Below, piece after piece: positions 17,578-27,026 of a stretch of 64,000 nucleotides of DNA. The stretch is from Anaerolineaceae bacterium. GTDB taxonomy: Bacteria; Chloroflexota; Anaerolineae; Anaerolineales; Anaerolineaceae. The stretch spans positions 62,001 through 126,000 of the forward strand of contig PABH01000008.1 in assembly GCA_002702705.1 (NCBI GenBank), read 5' to 3'. A program made the translations under genes and the position numbers. Within the stretch, counting starts at the first letter, position 1. The number at the start of each line of letters is the position of its first letter. The notes under the pieces were generated by a model. The model had not been told where the DNA came from and ran no database searches. It worked only from the letters and a program-made list of their open reading frames with translations.

Positions 17578-17620
17578 ATTTTTGTAAATTATCACTTGAC
17601 ATTTTTGTAAAATTCATCAC
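17578..17620. repeat. Direct repeat upstream of the Hyi-like isomerase gene
   Basis: ATTTTTGTAAATTATCAC (17578-17595) recurs with a one-base insertion and one change as ATTTTTGTAAAATTCATCAC (17601-17620). TTGACA lies at 17596-17601, between the copies. The pair could be a two-copy regulator site for the following sugar operon, or AT-rich coincidence. Confidence 0.3.
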
Positions 17621-17702
17621 AATTGTTAAGTAACAGTTAATAAAATCCAATTAATTCTAATAAATCTTATCTCAATATAAATCTCAAAAAAGGAAAAAAT
17701 CA

Positions 17703-18497
17703 ATGGAATTCACTGGCTATCTTGATTTCTGGTTTACAGATCGCCCGTTGATTGAACGGGTGGAAGCATTTGCAAAATTAGGTGTAAAGCGCTTGGATGT
17801 TTGGTGCTGGCGATTAATTGACATCGCTGGTTTGGCTGCAGAATGTAAACGCAATGGCAGCATCATTAATTCCACCTTCGATCATGCTATGGGCTCTCTG
17901 GCTGACCCAGGTGATAATGAACTCACCCTTCGCAGCTGGGCCGAAACACTGGAGATGGCGGTTAAATATGATGTGGAACACCTTTTCATTTTTTCTAATC
18001 AAATAGATATTATTGATGGAAAAGAATGGACAAAACGACTCTCAGGTAATTATTCTGAGGGAGTGCAATATGCCAATCTAATAAATCAAACAGAAAAGAT
18101 CATGAAGTTAGTTGAACAAACCAATGTGGAAGTATGGGTTGAAGGACTGAATACCTTCCCCATCCAAGGGGATGTATTGGTCCATGATCACGAAGTTGCA
18201 GCCGATTGGGTGCGAAGAATTGATCATCCTCAGTTCCGACTGGCCTTCGATTGTTATCATCAGCAAAGAACAGCAGGAAACCTAATGTATGGTATGGAAG
18301 CTTATTGGGGTCTTTATCCCACTTTCCACATCGGGGATGTGCCGACTCGACAGGAACCCGGAACTGGCGAAATTAATTTTCCAAATCTAGTTAAAAAACT
18401 AAAAGAACTTGGTTTTGATGGCTTAATTGGAATGGAATTTAAACCATCAACAACAGAAGCTGAAGCATTTGAAAAGGTAAAAGCAATTTTCGCATAA
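17703..18497 (+). CDS. Hydroxypyruvate-isomerase-like TIM barrel (Hyi/OtnI type)
   Basis: The protein has 264 residues and belongs to the xylose-isomerase-like TIM barrel family. The metal-binding pattern is present: Glu in VWVEGLNTF, Asp/His in AFDCYHQQ, and HIGDVPTRQEPGTGEINFPNL, with the final Glu in GMEFKPS. The HIGDVPTRQEPGTGEINF stretch is close to that of hydroxypyruvate isomerase and 2-oxo-tetronate isomerase. It should interconvert a 2-oxo and a 3-oxo acid or a related ketose. AAGGA precedes the ATG and a strong terminator follows the stop, so it is transcribed alone. Confidence 0.8.
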   Translation: MEFTGYLDFWFTDRPLIERVEAFAKLGVKRLDVWCWRLIDIAGLAAECKRNGSIINSTFDHAMGSLADPGDNELTLRSWAETLEMAVKYDVEHLFIFSNQIDIIDGKEWTKRLSGNYSEGVQYANLINQTEKIMKLVEQTNVEVWVEGLNTFPIQGDVLVHDHEVAADWVRRIDHPQFRLAFDCYHQQRTAGNLMYGMEAYWGLYPTFHIGDVPTRQEPGTGEINFPNLVKKLKELGFDGLIGMEFKPSTTEAEAFEKVKAIFA

Positions 18498-18874
18498 TGC
18501 TTTTTTAACGAAAACAGAAAAACCGCGTGTTTCCAGATACGCGGTTTTTTCATTAAAACAGATCAAACAAGTATTCTTAAATCAAGACTCGAAATCCATT
18601 CATGACTTAGTTGAATTTATCCAAAGGTTATGCTATGCTATACATTGTAAAGTATCTCTTAACATTTACAGCCTGCTCTGGCATTGTTAAAAAACCAAGT
18701 TACTCATCAAAATCTCATTTTTGATTGATTAGTGATGTTTGTCTTTATGTATTGCCGAATGGCAAATTATGTCACGAATCTCAAAGCACCAACCGGTTTC
18801 AGAACAAAACTCGAAATAATTTTCTTTGTTTGAATAATTATTGACAAAATACCCCATCATTTTTCGGAAAAATA
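18498..18874 (+). other. Gap before the GH31 gene; terminator plus a possible promoter
   Basis: These 377 bases begin with the terminator of the preceding gene. TTGAAT (18611-18616), 17 bases and TATGCT (18634-18639) could be a promoter, which would give a 5' leader of roughly 230 bases for the GH31 operon. I found no riboswitch consensus, operator copy or stable hairpin in the leader. Confidence 0.4.
18518..18549 (+). terminator. Rho-independent terminator after the Hyi-like gene
   Basis: AAAAACCGCGT (18518-18528) pairs perfectly with 18539-18549 around a 10-base loop, with a GC-rich core and a run of six T at the end. It is the clearest intrinsic terminator in the window. Confidence 0.9.
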
Positions 18875-21133
18875 ATGAAAACCCAAATTTCTTCTAATAC
18901 TTATGTCTATCAGCTTCCACAGCAAAATGTTTTGACCATCCAAACCAATCCATTAATTTGTTCAGTACACAATGAACACAAACAATTAATTTGGTCGCTA
19001 AATTCGGTCCGGTTCAGAGATGCTGAAGATGAATGGCATCAGGTTAATCAAACCGATATTCTTGAATCGGCAGAAAAATCCTTGTCTTTTATTTTATCTT
19101 CGCCAACCTCACCAATTCAAATTGAAGGTTTGGTCATTTTGGAAGAAAAAACATTCCGGCTGGAATTTTCAACAAAAAAAGAAAACGAAGCCTGTTGGAT
19201 AGGGGCAGATTTTTTTGCCCAATCAGACGAACATTACCTGGGACTTGGTGAACGGTTTAATCAAGTGGACCAACGCGGTAATCAGGTTGTTTTAGAGGTG
19301 CTTAATGCTGCATCCGGTGGAAAAACCTATAAACCAATTCCATTTTTTATATCTAGTTGTGGTTATGGCGCACAGTTATTAACGAGCTCCACTTGCTTGT
19401 TGCGACTGGCTACACCGGATGAACCCAAAGAAGTTTCGATTCGAAATGCATCCTCCTCCCTGACAATCCGAATTTTTATTGAGAAATCCATTAAGCAACT
19501 TCTTTCTCAATATACCAATTTTTGCGGACGACAAAAGCTGCCGCCTGATTGGGTTTTCGGCCCCTGGAAATCCCGTGATTGGACCATCGAAAACCAGGAA
19601 ACAGCAGAAGAGGATATCACTCAAGGCCGGAAGCATCACCTGGCAGGCACAGTAAAATTGATTGATGCGGCCTGGGAACCCTATATTCATAGTTTCACTT
19701 TTGATAAAAGTCGATGGCCAGACCCTGAAGGCTTTGTGACAAAAGTACGCCAATTAGGGTATCGTTTAATCTTATGGATTTCTCCCTGGTTATCGAATTA
19801 TGACCCACCTTCCCCACTCTACCAGGAATGTGCCAAACGTGGATTTTTTATCAAAAACCCAGATGGTGAAGTATATGTTCACCGCTTAGCAAACAACCCC
19901 GATTTCACCGGAAGTTGTTTCGACTTTACCAACCCGGAAGCCCGGGAATGGTGGAAAAATAACATCCGCCGGTTGGCTCAGCAAGGAGCAGATGGTTTTA
20001 AGACCGATTTTGGCGAACAAATTCCGGAGGATGCGGTTTTTTATGATGGTAGCCGGGGCCACGAAATGCACAATAAGTATCCGGTTATCTATAATAAAAC
20101 CACTTATGAGGCCCTTAACACTGTAAAACATGGGGTTTTATTAGCCCGCTCTGCTTGGGACGGTTCTCAGCCTTACTGCATGCTCTTTTCTGGGGATCAA
20201 TCCTCTGATTTTGGACCTGCCACTGGTTTAGCGAGTGTTCTGATCGCTGGGCAAAATGCTGGTTTATCCGGTTTTCCATTTTGGACCTGTGATATCGGTG
20301 GATATTTTGGCACACCGACAGATGAAGTTTTCATTCGTTGGGCACAATTTGCAGCCTTTACACCTATTATGCAAATACATGGGTTGGGGAAACGGGAGCC
20401 CTGGAATTTTTCGGAGAATACTTTAAAAATATACCGGCAGTACGCACAAATTCATATGGACCTTTTCCCTTACATATATACCTATGCCAAAATTGCCAGT
20501 GAAACAGGATTGCCAATTATTCGTGCCTTAGCCCTTGAATTTCCGGATGATCCCGGCGTCTGGGATGATTTGGGAAGTCATGAATATTGTCTGGGTGAAA
20601 ACCTCTTAATCGCACCGGATTATTTCGGCAGTTACCAGACTCGACGAACGTACTTACCGAAAGGGATTTGGTCCGATTTTTGGACTGGACAATCATACAC
20701 CGGAAATCAAAGTTATGCATTAGCCTCTCCTTTAGAACGCATTCCGGTCATGGTCAAAGCGGGTTCGATTATTCCTTTCCTGGATCCTTCAGCCGAGACC
20801 TTATTACCAGTTGATAATGACCAGATAAAGGTTGCCTCAGACAACTTGCGGTTACAAATTTACCCCAACCAAGATGGGAATTTTGTGTTATTCGATGGCA
20901 CCGAATTTACATGGCTGGATTCAACAAAAACATTAATTATTTCAAATTCTCCAGTTAATCGCTCCATCGCTTTTAAGCTCTTTTCTGAAAAAAGTCATTC
21001 GAATCGATTAATAACATGCAAAAATCAACAGCAATCGATTCCGGTGATTTTAGGAAACCTGAACAACGATCAAGATTATGCTCGAATAGAGGTGAACTCG
21101 CAAACTACCTACACCCTACAATGGAAAGAATAA
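18875..21133 (+). CDS. GH31 alpha-glycosidase (alpha-xylosidase/alpha-glucosidase type)
   Basis: The protein has 752 residues. A beta-sandwich N-domain (about 1-215) is followed by the GH31 barrel. The nucleophile is Asp378 in GFKTDFGEQIP, a motif close to alpha-xylosidases of the YicI kind. The acid/base is Asp441 in FSGDQSSDF, preceded by LLARSAWDGSQ. C-terminal beta domains follow. No signal peptide is seen, so the substrate is imported before cleavage. The sulfoquinovosidase-specific residues are not evident. It starts a run of seven closely spaced sugar-metabolism genes. The ribosome site (GGAAAAA) is weak. Confidence 0.85.
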   Translation: MKTQISSNTYVYQLPQQNVLTIQTNPLICSVHNEHKQLIWSLNSVRFRDAEDEWHQVNQTDILESAEKSLSFILSSPTSPIQIEGLVILEEKTFRLEFSTKKENEACWIGADFFAQSDEHYLGLGERFNQVDQRGNQVVLEVLNAASGGKTYKPIPFFISSCGYGAQLLTSSTCLLRLATPDEPKEVSIRNASSSLTIRIFIEKSIKQLLSQYTNFCGRQKLPPDWVFGPWKSRDWTIENQETAEEDITQGRKHHLAGTVKLIDAAWEPYIHSFTFDKSRWPDPEGFVTKVRQLGYRLILWISPWLSNYDPPSPLYQECAKRGFFIKNPDGEVYVHRLANNPDFTGSCFDFTNPEAREWWKNNIRRLAQQGADGFKTDFGEQIPEDAVFYDGSRGHEMHNKYPVIYNKTTYEALNTVKHGVLLARSAWDGSQPYCMLFSGDQSSDFGPATGLASVLIAGQNAGLSGFPFWTCDIGGYFGTPTDEVFIRWAQFAAFTPIMQIHGLGKREPWNFSENTLKIYRQYAQIHMDLFPYIYTYAKIASETGLPIIRALALEFPDDPGVWDDLGSHEYCLGENLLIAPDYFGSYQTRRTYLPKGIWSDFWTGQSYTGNQSYALASPLERIPVMVKAGSIIPFLDPSAETLLPVDNDQIKVASDNLRLQIYPNQDGNFVLFDGTEFTWLDSTKTLIISNSPVNRSIAFKLFSEKSHSNRLITCKNQQQSIPVILGNLNNDQDYARIEVNSQTTYTLQWKE

Positions 21134-21209
21134 TCAAAATCATTAATCTTTTTCTTTGCTGGTGAAAAGTGTTGGCTTCCATCCCAACTTATGAAGATAA
21201 AGGATTTAT

Positions 21210-22388
21210 ATGAAAATAACAAACATAAAAAGCACAATATTGGATTATCCCCTGCCCGTCCCATTAAAACCTTCATGGGCACCAGGTAGAACTTTTAAAA
21301 CTACTTCTTGTCTGTTAGTAGAAATTACAACAGATGAAGGGGTAACCGGTATTGGCGCGGGACCAGATTCCGGCAGAGCTGGAATTTATACCATTGCCGA
21401 TCTTGTAGCACCCTATATCTTGGGTAAGGATGTGTTTGGTATCGAACAAATTAGCCCGATCCTTCGAGTAGCTGCCAAAGATGGTAGTTATCCCTGGTCT
21501 GTGGAAATGGCACTTTGGGATATTATTGGGAAAGTCACAAATCAACCTGTTTATCGTTTATGGGGCGCATTTCAAGACACCTTACCGGCTTACGCAAGTC
21601 TGGCAGAAGTCGTCCCCGTAGAAGAACAAATCGAACGGCTTTATCAATTAAAAGAAATGGGATTCAGAGCCGTTAAACTTCGCTTACGGCGCCCAGATAT
21701 CAACGAGGATATTCGTGTTGTTCAGCAGATTCGAGCTGAATTTGGAGATTCCCTCCAATTAATGGTGGATGCAAATCAGGCTCACGTAATGCCTTGTCCA
21801 GAGCCAGTTGGTGCATGGACTTTTCACGATGCATTAAAAGTTGCCAATGCCATGCAGGAACTAGATATTTTATGGTTGGAAGAACCCTTACCGCGATATG
21901 GCTTAGACCAAATTGCCAGGCTAACCGCTGCGACAAATATCCCCATCGCCGGAGGGGAACTGCACAAAGGTCTCCACGAATACAAACAGATTATTGACAT
22001 GAACTGCTACGACATAATCCAGGCAGATGCCGCTTTCTCAGAAGGGATCTTCCAGCTGCGAAAAGTTGCTGCCATGGCCGAACTATCTTACAAACCTTTC
22101 ATTCCACATACCTGGTCGAACGGAATCGGAATGGGAGCAAATTTACATCTGGCAGCTTCATTACCGAATTGCCCTTGGTTTGAGTTCCCCATTGATCCGC
22201 CCGCGTGGACAAATGAATCAAGGGACTTTATGTTGAATGAACCGTTCCAAATCAAAAAAGATGGCACCATCACCGTCTCAGATAAACCCGGGCTTGGTTT
22301 GGAAATAAACGAAGACGCCGTACAAAAATACACAACCCTTACTTGGCAAAGTGACAAGTTATATATAGGAAGTAATAATGAATTTTGA
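21210..22388 (+). CDS. Mandelate racemase/muconate lactonizing-type enolase superfamily enzyme
   Basis: The protein has 392 residues. The enolase-superfamily ligands are in place: Asp in LMVDANQAH near residue 193, Glu in WLEEPLPRYG near 228 and Glu in AGGELHKG near 253. A KLRLRR motif occupies the K-x-K/R base position and a His sits in PHTWSNG near 306. This points to an acid-sugar dehydratase or racemase of the mandelate racemase subgroup. The substrate cannot be named. AAAGGA precedes the ATG, and the stop overlaps the next gene by 11 bases. Confidence 0.83.
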   Translation: MKITNIKSTILDYPLPVPLKPSWAPGRTFKTTSCLLVEITTDEGVTGIGAGPDSGRAGIYTIADLVAPYILGKDVFGIEQISPILRVAAKDGSYPWSVEMALWDIIGKVTNQPVYRLWGAFQDTLPAYASLAEVVPVEEQIERLYQLKEMGFRAVKLRLRRPDINEDIRVVQQIRAEFGDSLQLMVDANQAHVMPCPEPVGAWTFHDALKVANAMQELDILWLEEPLPRYGLDQIARLTAATNIPIAGGELHKGLHEYKQIIDMNCYDIIQADAAFSEGIFQLRKVAAMAELSYKPFIPHTWSNGIGMGANLHLAASLPNCPWFEFPIDPPAWTNESRDFMLNEPFQIKKDGTITVSDKPGLGLEINEDAVQKYTTLTWQSDKLYIGSNNEF

Positions 22389-23631
22389 AGCACTTGATAT
22401 AAAAATAAAATCTCTTGCTTTCGCAGAAAGAACAGAGCGGAAAGTTTTAGCATCACAAATTATTCAATTTACAGAAACCAAAGGCGTTTTTCCTGCTTCC
22501 ATATCCAAGGTATATTCCGCATTAGCAGACCAAAAACTCCCTCCAATGACCATTCCCGCCATCAATTTACGCGGCATGACCTATGATTTAGCACGTGCCA
22601 TTTGGCAGGTAATATTAAAATTACAAGCAGGACCGGTTATTTTTGAACTGGCCCCTTCCGAAATGACAGCCAGTGACCAAACCGCTTTTGAATACGCAGC
22701 CATGATTTTGGCTGCAGCTTGCAGAGAAGGTTACCAGGGCCCCGTTTTTATTCAGGGCGATCATTTTCACATCGACAGTAGAGAAGATATTAATGAAATT
22801 AAACAAATCTGCCAAGAGACTGTCTCTGCTGGTTATTATCATCTTGATATTGATGCTGCTACCCTGATTAACACCGATGGAGATTCACCTAAAGCAGTTC
22901 AAAAACCGAATGCGGAAATCTCTGCTTTGTTAACCGGTTATATCCGCTCCATTCAACCGGATGGCGTTCATATCACTGTGGGGGCGGAAGTAGGGGAAAT
23001 TGGCAGTAAAAATACGACACCTGAAGACTTAATCGGATTTATGGAAGTTTATAGCAGTACCCTTCCTTCCGGTGTATCTGGACTTGATAAAATCAGCATA
23101 CAAACAGGCACCCGGCACGGTGGAATCGTTCACGCGGATGGTAGTCTGGCAGAAATGCCCCTCGACCTTAAACTGGCAAAAGAATTAAGTGATCTCGCGA
23201 GAAATCAGTTCGGGATTGCCGGGTTAGTTCAGCATGGAGCTTCTACCCTGAGTATGGAGCAGTTATCTCAGCTAACGGAAAGCGGTATCATCGAAGTCCA
23301 TCTGGCAACCCATATTCAAAACATTGTTTTTGACCACCCTGATTTTCCCCAAGACCTTCTATCTGTGATTAAGAAACAATTAAATCCAACAAATAAAGGT
23401 GCAGAAGGTGATATGCTCGCAGATGAAGATAACCAAAGTGATCTCCAAAAATTCTATAATGCACGTTGGACGGCTTGGGGAACATTTAAACAGGAATTAT
23501 GGAATATGCCGGAAAAAAATAAAAAGCTGATTTTAGCTTCTCTGCAAGAATGGATTAGTAACTTGTTCACAGCCTTAAGAATCAATGGCAAACTTCCATT
23601 GATCGAATCAATTTACAAAAAGCAGGATTAA
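22378..23631 (+). CDS. Class II fructose-bisphosphate-type aldolase, long form
   Basis: The protein has 417 residues against about 285-310 for typical class II aldolases. Zinc-site features are FIQGDHFHID near residue 125, a conserved HGGIVH region near 243 and LVQHGAST near 285. The extra length is an N-terminal helical extension of about 50 residues and a C-terminal extension of about 80 residues (from NKGAEGD on). It should split a ketose 1-phosphate into dihydroxyacetone phosphate and an aldehyde. The kinase and isomerase for such a substrate are the next two genes. AGGAAG lies just before the ATG. Confidence 0.78.
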   Translation: MNFEALDIKIKSLAFAERTERKVLASQIIQFTETKGVFPASISKVYSALADQKLPPMTIPAINLRGMTYDLARAIWQVILKLQAGPVIFELAPSEMTASDQTAFEYAAMILAAACREGYQGPVFIQGDHFHIDSREDINEIKQICQETVSAGYYHLDIDAATLINTDGDSPKAVQKPNAEISALLTGYIRSIQPDGVHITVGAEVGEIGSKNTTPEDLIGFMEVYSSTLPSGVSGLDKISIQTGTRHGGIVHADGSLAEMPLDLKLAKELSDLARNQFGIAGLVQHGASTLSMEQLSQLTESGIIEVHLATHIQNIVFDHPDFPQDLLSVIKKQLNPTNKGAEGDMLADEDNQSDLQKFYNARWTAWGTFKQELWNMPEKNKKLILASLQEWISNLFTALRINGKLPLIESIYKKQD

Positions 23632-23636
23632 GAAAT

Positions 23637-24575
23637 ATGCCAAAATTTGATGTGATCGGTTTAGGAATGGCAACCATGGATATCCTGACAACGGTCTCAC
23701 ACTTACCAGAATCAAACGAAGTTTTTGCGGCGGACGATATCCGTATTCAAGGCGGCGGTCCTGTAGCAACAGCACTCGTTGGATTAAGTGTTCTGGGTGC
23801 AAAAACCTCTTACCTCGGCACAATTGCACCAGATAATTGGGGCAATTCGATACTAAAAGAATTCGAGCATTACAAGGTAGATACTTCACACGTGGATCAA
23901 ACCAATACTGGTACTTCTTCTGTGGCGGTTATTCTCATTGAAAAAGATAAGGGAGATCGTGCAATCCTCTACAAAAAAAGTGATTTGCCAGAATTAAATC
24001 CTGACACACTGACTGCAGATTTAATTACCCAAGCAAAAATTTTGCATTTAGATGGGGTTCACATGGAAGCAGCAATCCGAGCAGCTCAACTTGCACACGA
24101 GCATGGCATGCTAGTATCTTTTGATGGTGGGGCAGGTGAACCCTGGCCAGGGATTGAACGTTTATTACCCCTGGTTGATATTTTGGTAGTTGCCCGCCAA
24201 TTCGCTGCCCAAATGACCGGATTAACCGATCCACTCCAAAGCGGACCCGCCTTATTAAAATGGGGAGCAAATGAGGTCGTTGTGACCGATGGAGAGAACG
24301 GAAGCTGGTACTGTGATAAAGAAATCAACATCTTTCAACCAGCCTATCAAGTAGACGTAGTCGATACTACCGGTGCGGGTGATACTTTTCACGGTGCCTA
24401 TTTATATGCTTTTTTACAAAATTTGGCACCGCAGCAACGACTTGCTTTTGCCAGCGCGGCAGCTGCAATGAAATGCACAAAAATTGGTGGTCGGGTTGGC
24501 ATACCTACCCGATTACAGACGGAAATATTTATGAAAAATTATCAATTTGGAGGCTCACATGAAACAAAACAATAA
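23637..24575 (+). CDS. PfkB-family sugar kinase
   Basis: The protein has 312 residues of the ribokinase fold. The N-terminal FDVIGLGMATMDIL and IQGGGPVATALVGLSVLG segments mark the sugar pocket, and DTTGAGDTFHGAYLYA near residue 245 contains the catalytic Asp and anion hole. It resembles kinases of ketoses in aldolase pathways, including the sulfofructose/deoxyketose kinase branch, but specificity is not readable. It lies between the aldolase and isomerase genes with gaps of 5 bases and a short overlap, so the three are one pathway block. Confidence 0.85.
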   Translation: MPKFDVIGLGMATMDILTTVSHLPESNEVFAADDIRIQGGGPVATALVGLSVLGAKTSYLGTIAPDNWGNSILKEFEHYKVDTSHVDQTNTGTSSVAVILIEKDKGDRAILYKKSDLPELNPDTLTADLITQAKILHLDGVHMEAAIRAAQLAHEHGMLVSFDGGAGEPWPGIERLLPLVDILVVARQFAAQMTGLTDPLQSGPALLKWGANEVVVTDGENGSWYCDKEINIFQPAYQVDVVDTTGAGDTFHGAYLYAFLQNLAPQQRLAFASAAAAMKCTKIGGRVGIPTRLQTEIFMKNYQFGGSHETKQ

Positions 24576-25875
24576 AGTAGGGTTAATCTCCATTGGTTTA
24601 CCTTATTTTGATTATTTAACCGCAGAAAAACATCTGAAAAACACGCGCAGTCTATTAGAAAAAGAATGGGCTGTTTTTGGTCCGGAAAAAACAATCACAG
24701 ACAATGAAACGTTGGACAATTCCATCCAACAGTTTAAACAGGAACCCGATTTAGCGGTTATTGTTCTTCAAATCGGCACCTTTCCGGATGGCGAAACTCC
24801 TTTAAAAATTGCAGAACAATTAAAACTACCGGTCATCATCCACTCTCTACCGGAACCAGACATCGATAAAAAAGTATCGATGAACAGCCTTTGTGGTGCA
24901 AATCTTTCAACCTTCACACTTACAGCCATTAAACTTCCACACACATTCATTCATGGAGACCCCTTGGAAACAAGTGTTCAAGAGGGGTTAAAATCCCGGG
25001 TACGAGCCGTATTAAGTTTAAATGAATTAAGGCAAAGCCGGTTAGCTTTGATTGGCTTTAGAGCACCTGGTTTTTACCCTAGCAGTTTTGATGAATTATT
25101 GCTGCGGCGTACCTTTGGTGTTGCAATGGATTATATCGACCTGGGTGAAATTAAAGAGGCCTTTCGTTCCGGAAAAACAAAAAAAGCACCGGTTGATTCT
25201 TTTCCTGCAATTGAAGGTGGAAGTCTTTCGAAGGTATCTATCAACATGATGGAACAACATTATGCTGCTTTATCAAGTGTATTTGAAAAAAGTGGTTTAA
25301 ATTTGTTTGCGATCCGTGATTGGCCTGAATTGTTTGACGTAGAGGCACCAGCCGGATTGTGGCCAGCTTTAGGATGGCTTCAAGATGATGGATATTTAAT
25401 CGGCCCTGAGGGGGATGTAAATGCTGCTGTTACCATGAAATTGGGACACGCATTAACCAATGGCACCCCATTTTTCGCAGATGTCAGTGGTTGGAAAGAT
25501 GAAGATTCCAGCCTGGTGCTTTGGCATTATGGTGGAGCGCCAAGCCTGGCCAAAAATAAAGACGAAATTTTGTTTGGAATGGAAGGGCGTGAGGTTGAAT
25601 TCACATTAAAACCCGGCAAGGCTACCTTGATGCGGGTGGGTATGTTTGAAGGGACTTTCCGGCTATTGGGAATTTGTGGTGAAATCGTGGACAAACCAAT
25701 TCAAATTGGTCGGGCTGGTGGTTATTTTCATACTTCTAACACACCAGCGGGAGAGGTTATTCATCACATCCTTGAAAATGGGTGGGAACACCACTACATT
25801 TTATTTTATGGTGATTTATCTACCGAGTTAAAAACGATTGCCAAATTAACTGGATTATCTTTAACACTACTTTAA
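24559..25875 (+). CDS. L-fucose/L-arabinose isomerase-family protein
   Basis: The protein has 438 residues from the ATG at 24559, which has GGAGG six bases upstream; an earlier in-frame TTG lies on that ribosome site. It has the two-domain layout of FucI/AraA-like enzymes: an N-terminal Rossmann-like domain (VGLISIGLPYFD ... VIVLQIGTFPDGE) and a C-terminal metal-binding domain with AIRDWPELFDVE, GPEGDVNAAVTM and LVLWHYGGAPS. Glu/Asp/His residues in these segments match the manganese site of the family. It should interconvert an aldose and a ketose and supply the PfkB kinase and aldolase. Confidence 0.8.
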   Translation: MKQNNKVGLISIGLPYFDYLTAEKHLKNTRSLLEKEWAVFGPEKTITDNETLDNSIQQFKQEPDLAVIVLQIGTFPDGETPLKIAEQLKLPVIIHSLPEPDIDKKVSMNSLCGANLSTFTLTAIKLPHTFIHGDPLETSVQEGLKSRVRAVLSLNELRQSRLALIGFRAPGFYPSSFDELLLRRTFGVAMDYIDLGEIKEAFRSGKTKKAPVDSFPAIEGGSLSKVSINMMEQHYAALSSVFEKSGLNLFAIRDWPELFDVEAPAGLWPALGWLQDDGYLIGPEGDVNAAVTMKLGHALTNGTPFFADVSGWKDEDSSLVLWHYGGAPSLAKNKDEILFGMEGREVEFTLKPGKATLMRVGMFEGTFRLLGICGEIVDKPIQIGRAGGYFHTSNTPAGEVIHHILENGWEHHYILFYGDLSTELKTIAKLTGLSLTLL

Positions 25876-25886
25876 AAGGAAAAATC

Positions 25887-27026
25887 ATGAGCTCATCTTT
25901 TTACTTTCCTACCAAACTTATCATCTCAGAAAACGCAGCCAGCGATCTTGTTTGGGAATTAAAAGACACTGCAAAAGACTCCGTTTTCCTCGTAACCGAT
26001 CAAGGAATCCGCAAAGCCGGAATTGCTGAACCGGTAATTCAAACGTTAATCTCAGCCGGATTCAATCCGGTCATTTATGATGATGTACCAGGGAACCCCA
26101 ATGTTCCTGATGTAGATAAGGCGCTTGAAGTTGTAAAAGATAAAACAATCACCCACGTTGTTGCAATCGGTGGTGGTTCTGTGTTAGATACTGCCAAAGC
26201 AATTGGGCTTTTACTAGCAGATGAAGAATTGGATTACGAAGAGGTCCAATGGCGCAGACAACAAATTAAAAAAGGCTCTTTACCCGTCATTGGCATCCCC
26301 ACCACAGCCGGCACAGGCAGTGAAGTCACCCATGTTGCAGTCATTGGAGATCGAAAAGGGTTTAAGATGGGTGTTTTGCATCCAGCATTATTCTTAAAAT
26401 CAGCGATCATTGATGGAAGCTTAATGCAATCCCTTCCAGCCAGCCTCACAGCCCATACGGGCATGGATGCTTTCACGCATGCAGTTGAAGCATTCCTCAG
26501 TAAAAAGGCGAATAGCACGGCAGATATTTTTGCATTAGGTGCCATACAAGCAATCGTTGAATGGCTTCCTGCTGCCTATCAAGATGGAAATAATCTTGAA
26601 GCACGTCAAAATATGGCCTTGGCAGCAACGTGGGCAGGCATTGCATTTGACCAGTCATCTTTGGGATTGGTACATGCACTGGCAGGCCCTCTATGCGGAA
26701 CCTACCATCTCCACCATGGATTAGGGGTTGCCACCCTTCTTCCCGCCACACTTGATTTTAACGCCGCTGCCATTCCGCAGCAGCGCTGGAAATTGTTACG
26801 ATCAGCTCTTAATCTGCCGGAAAATTCAACACCTTACGACCTTGGGGGTTGGGTCAGACGTTTCTTAACTTCACTTAATATGCCCACCCATTTATCCGAG
26901 CTTGGATTAACCGCTGAAAAAATCCCAGCCATTGCAGAAAGCGCCACAAAAATGGCCATGATTGGGTTGAATATTCGCCCGGCATCATTGGAGGATTGTA
27001 AACAGGTACTTGAGGCTGGATTATGA
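25887..27026 (+). CDS. Iron-containing alcohol dehydrogenase
   Basis: The protein has 379 residues of the group III Fe-ADH family. Dinucleotide binding is shown by AIGGGSVLDTAKAIG near residue 93 and GIPTTAGTGSEVTHVAVI near 137. The metal ligands lie in HTGMDAFTHAVEAF near 193 and in LVHALAGPLCGTYHLHHG near 259. It probably reduces the aldehyde made by the aldolase, for example lactaldehyde or a related compound, to a diol, or works in the reverse direction. The stop overlaps the next start by ATGA, which ties it to the aldehyde:ferredoxin oxidoreductase. Confidence 0.87.
   Translation: MSSSFYFPTKLIISENAASDLVWELKDTAKDSVFLVTDQGIRKAGIAEPVIQTLISAGFNPVIYDDVPGNPNVPDVDKALEVVKDKTITHVVAIGGGSVLDTAKAIGLLLADEELDYEEVQWRRQQIKKGSLPVIGIPTTAGTGSEVTHVAVIGDRKGFKMGVLHPALFLKSAIIDGSLMQSLPASLTAHTGMDAFTHAVEAFLSKKANSTADIFALGAIQAIVEWLPAAYQDGNNLEARQNMALAATWAGIAFDQSSLGLVHALAGPLCGTYHLHHGLGVATLLPATLDFNAAAIPQQRWKLLRSALNLPENSTPYDLGGWVRRFLTSLNMPTHLSELGLTAEKIPAIAESATKMAMIGLNIRPASLEDCKQVLEAGL

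Noticed and set aside
18498-18874. Possible riboswitch in the long leader of the GH31 gene
   Set aside because: No cobalamin, SAM, TPP or other known riboswitch consensus could be recognised, and no stable fold was apparent by eye.
18875-25875. Sulfoquinovose (sulfo-EMP-like) pathway
   Set aside because: The gene classes match, but the GH31 active-site region looks like alpha-xylosidase/glucosidase and I could not see sulfonate-binding residues; no sulfonate exporter or sulfolactaldehyde reductase family gene is present.
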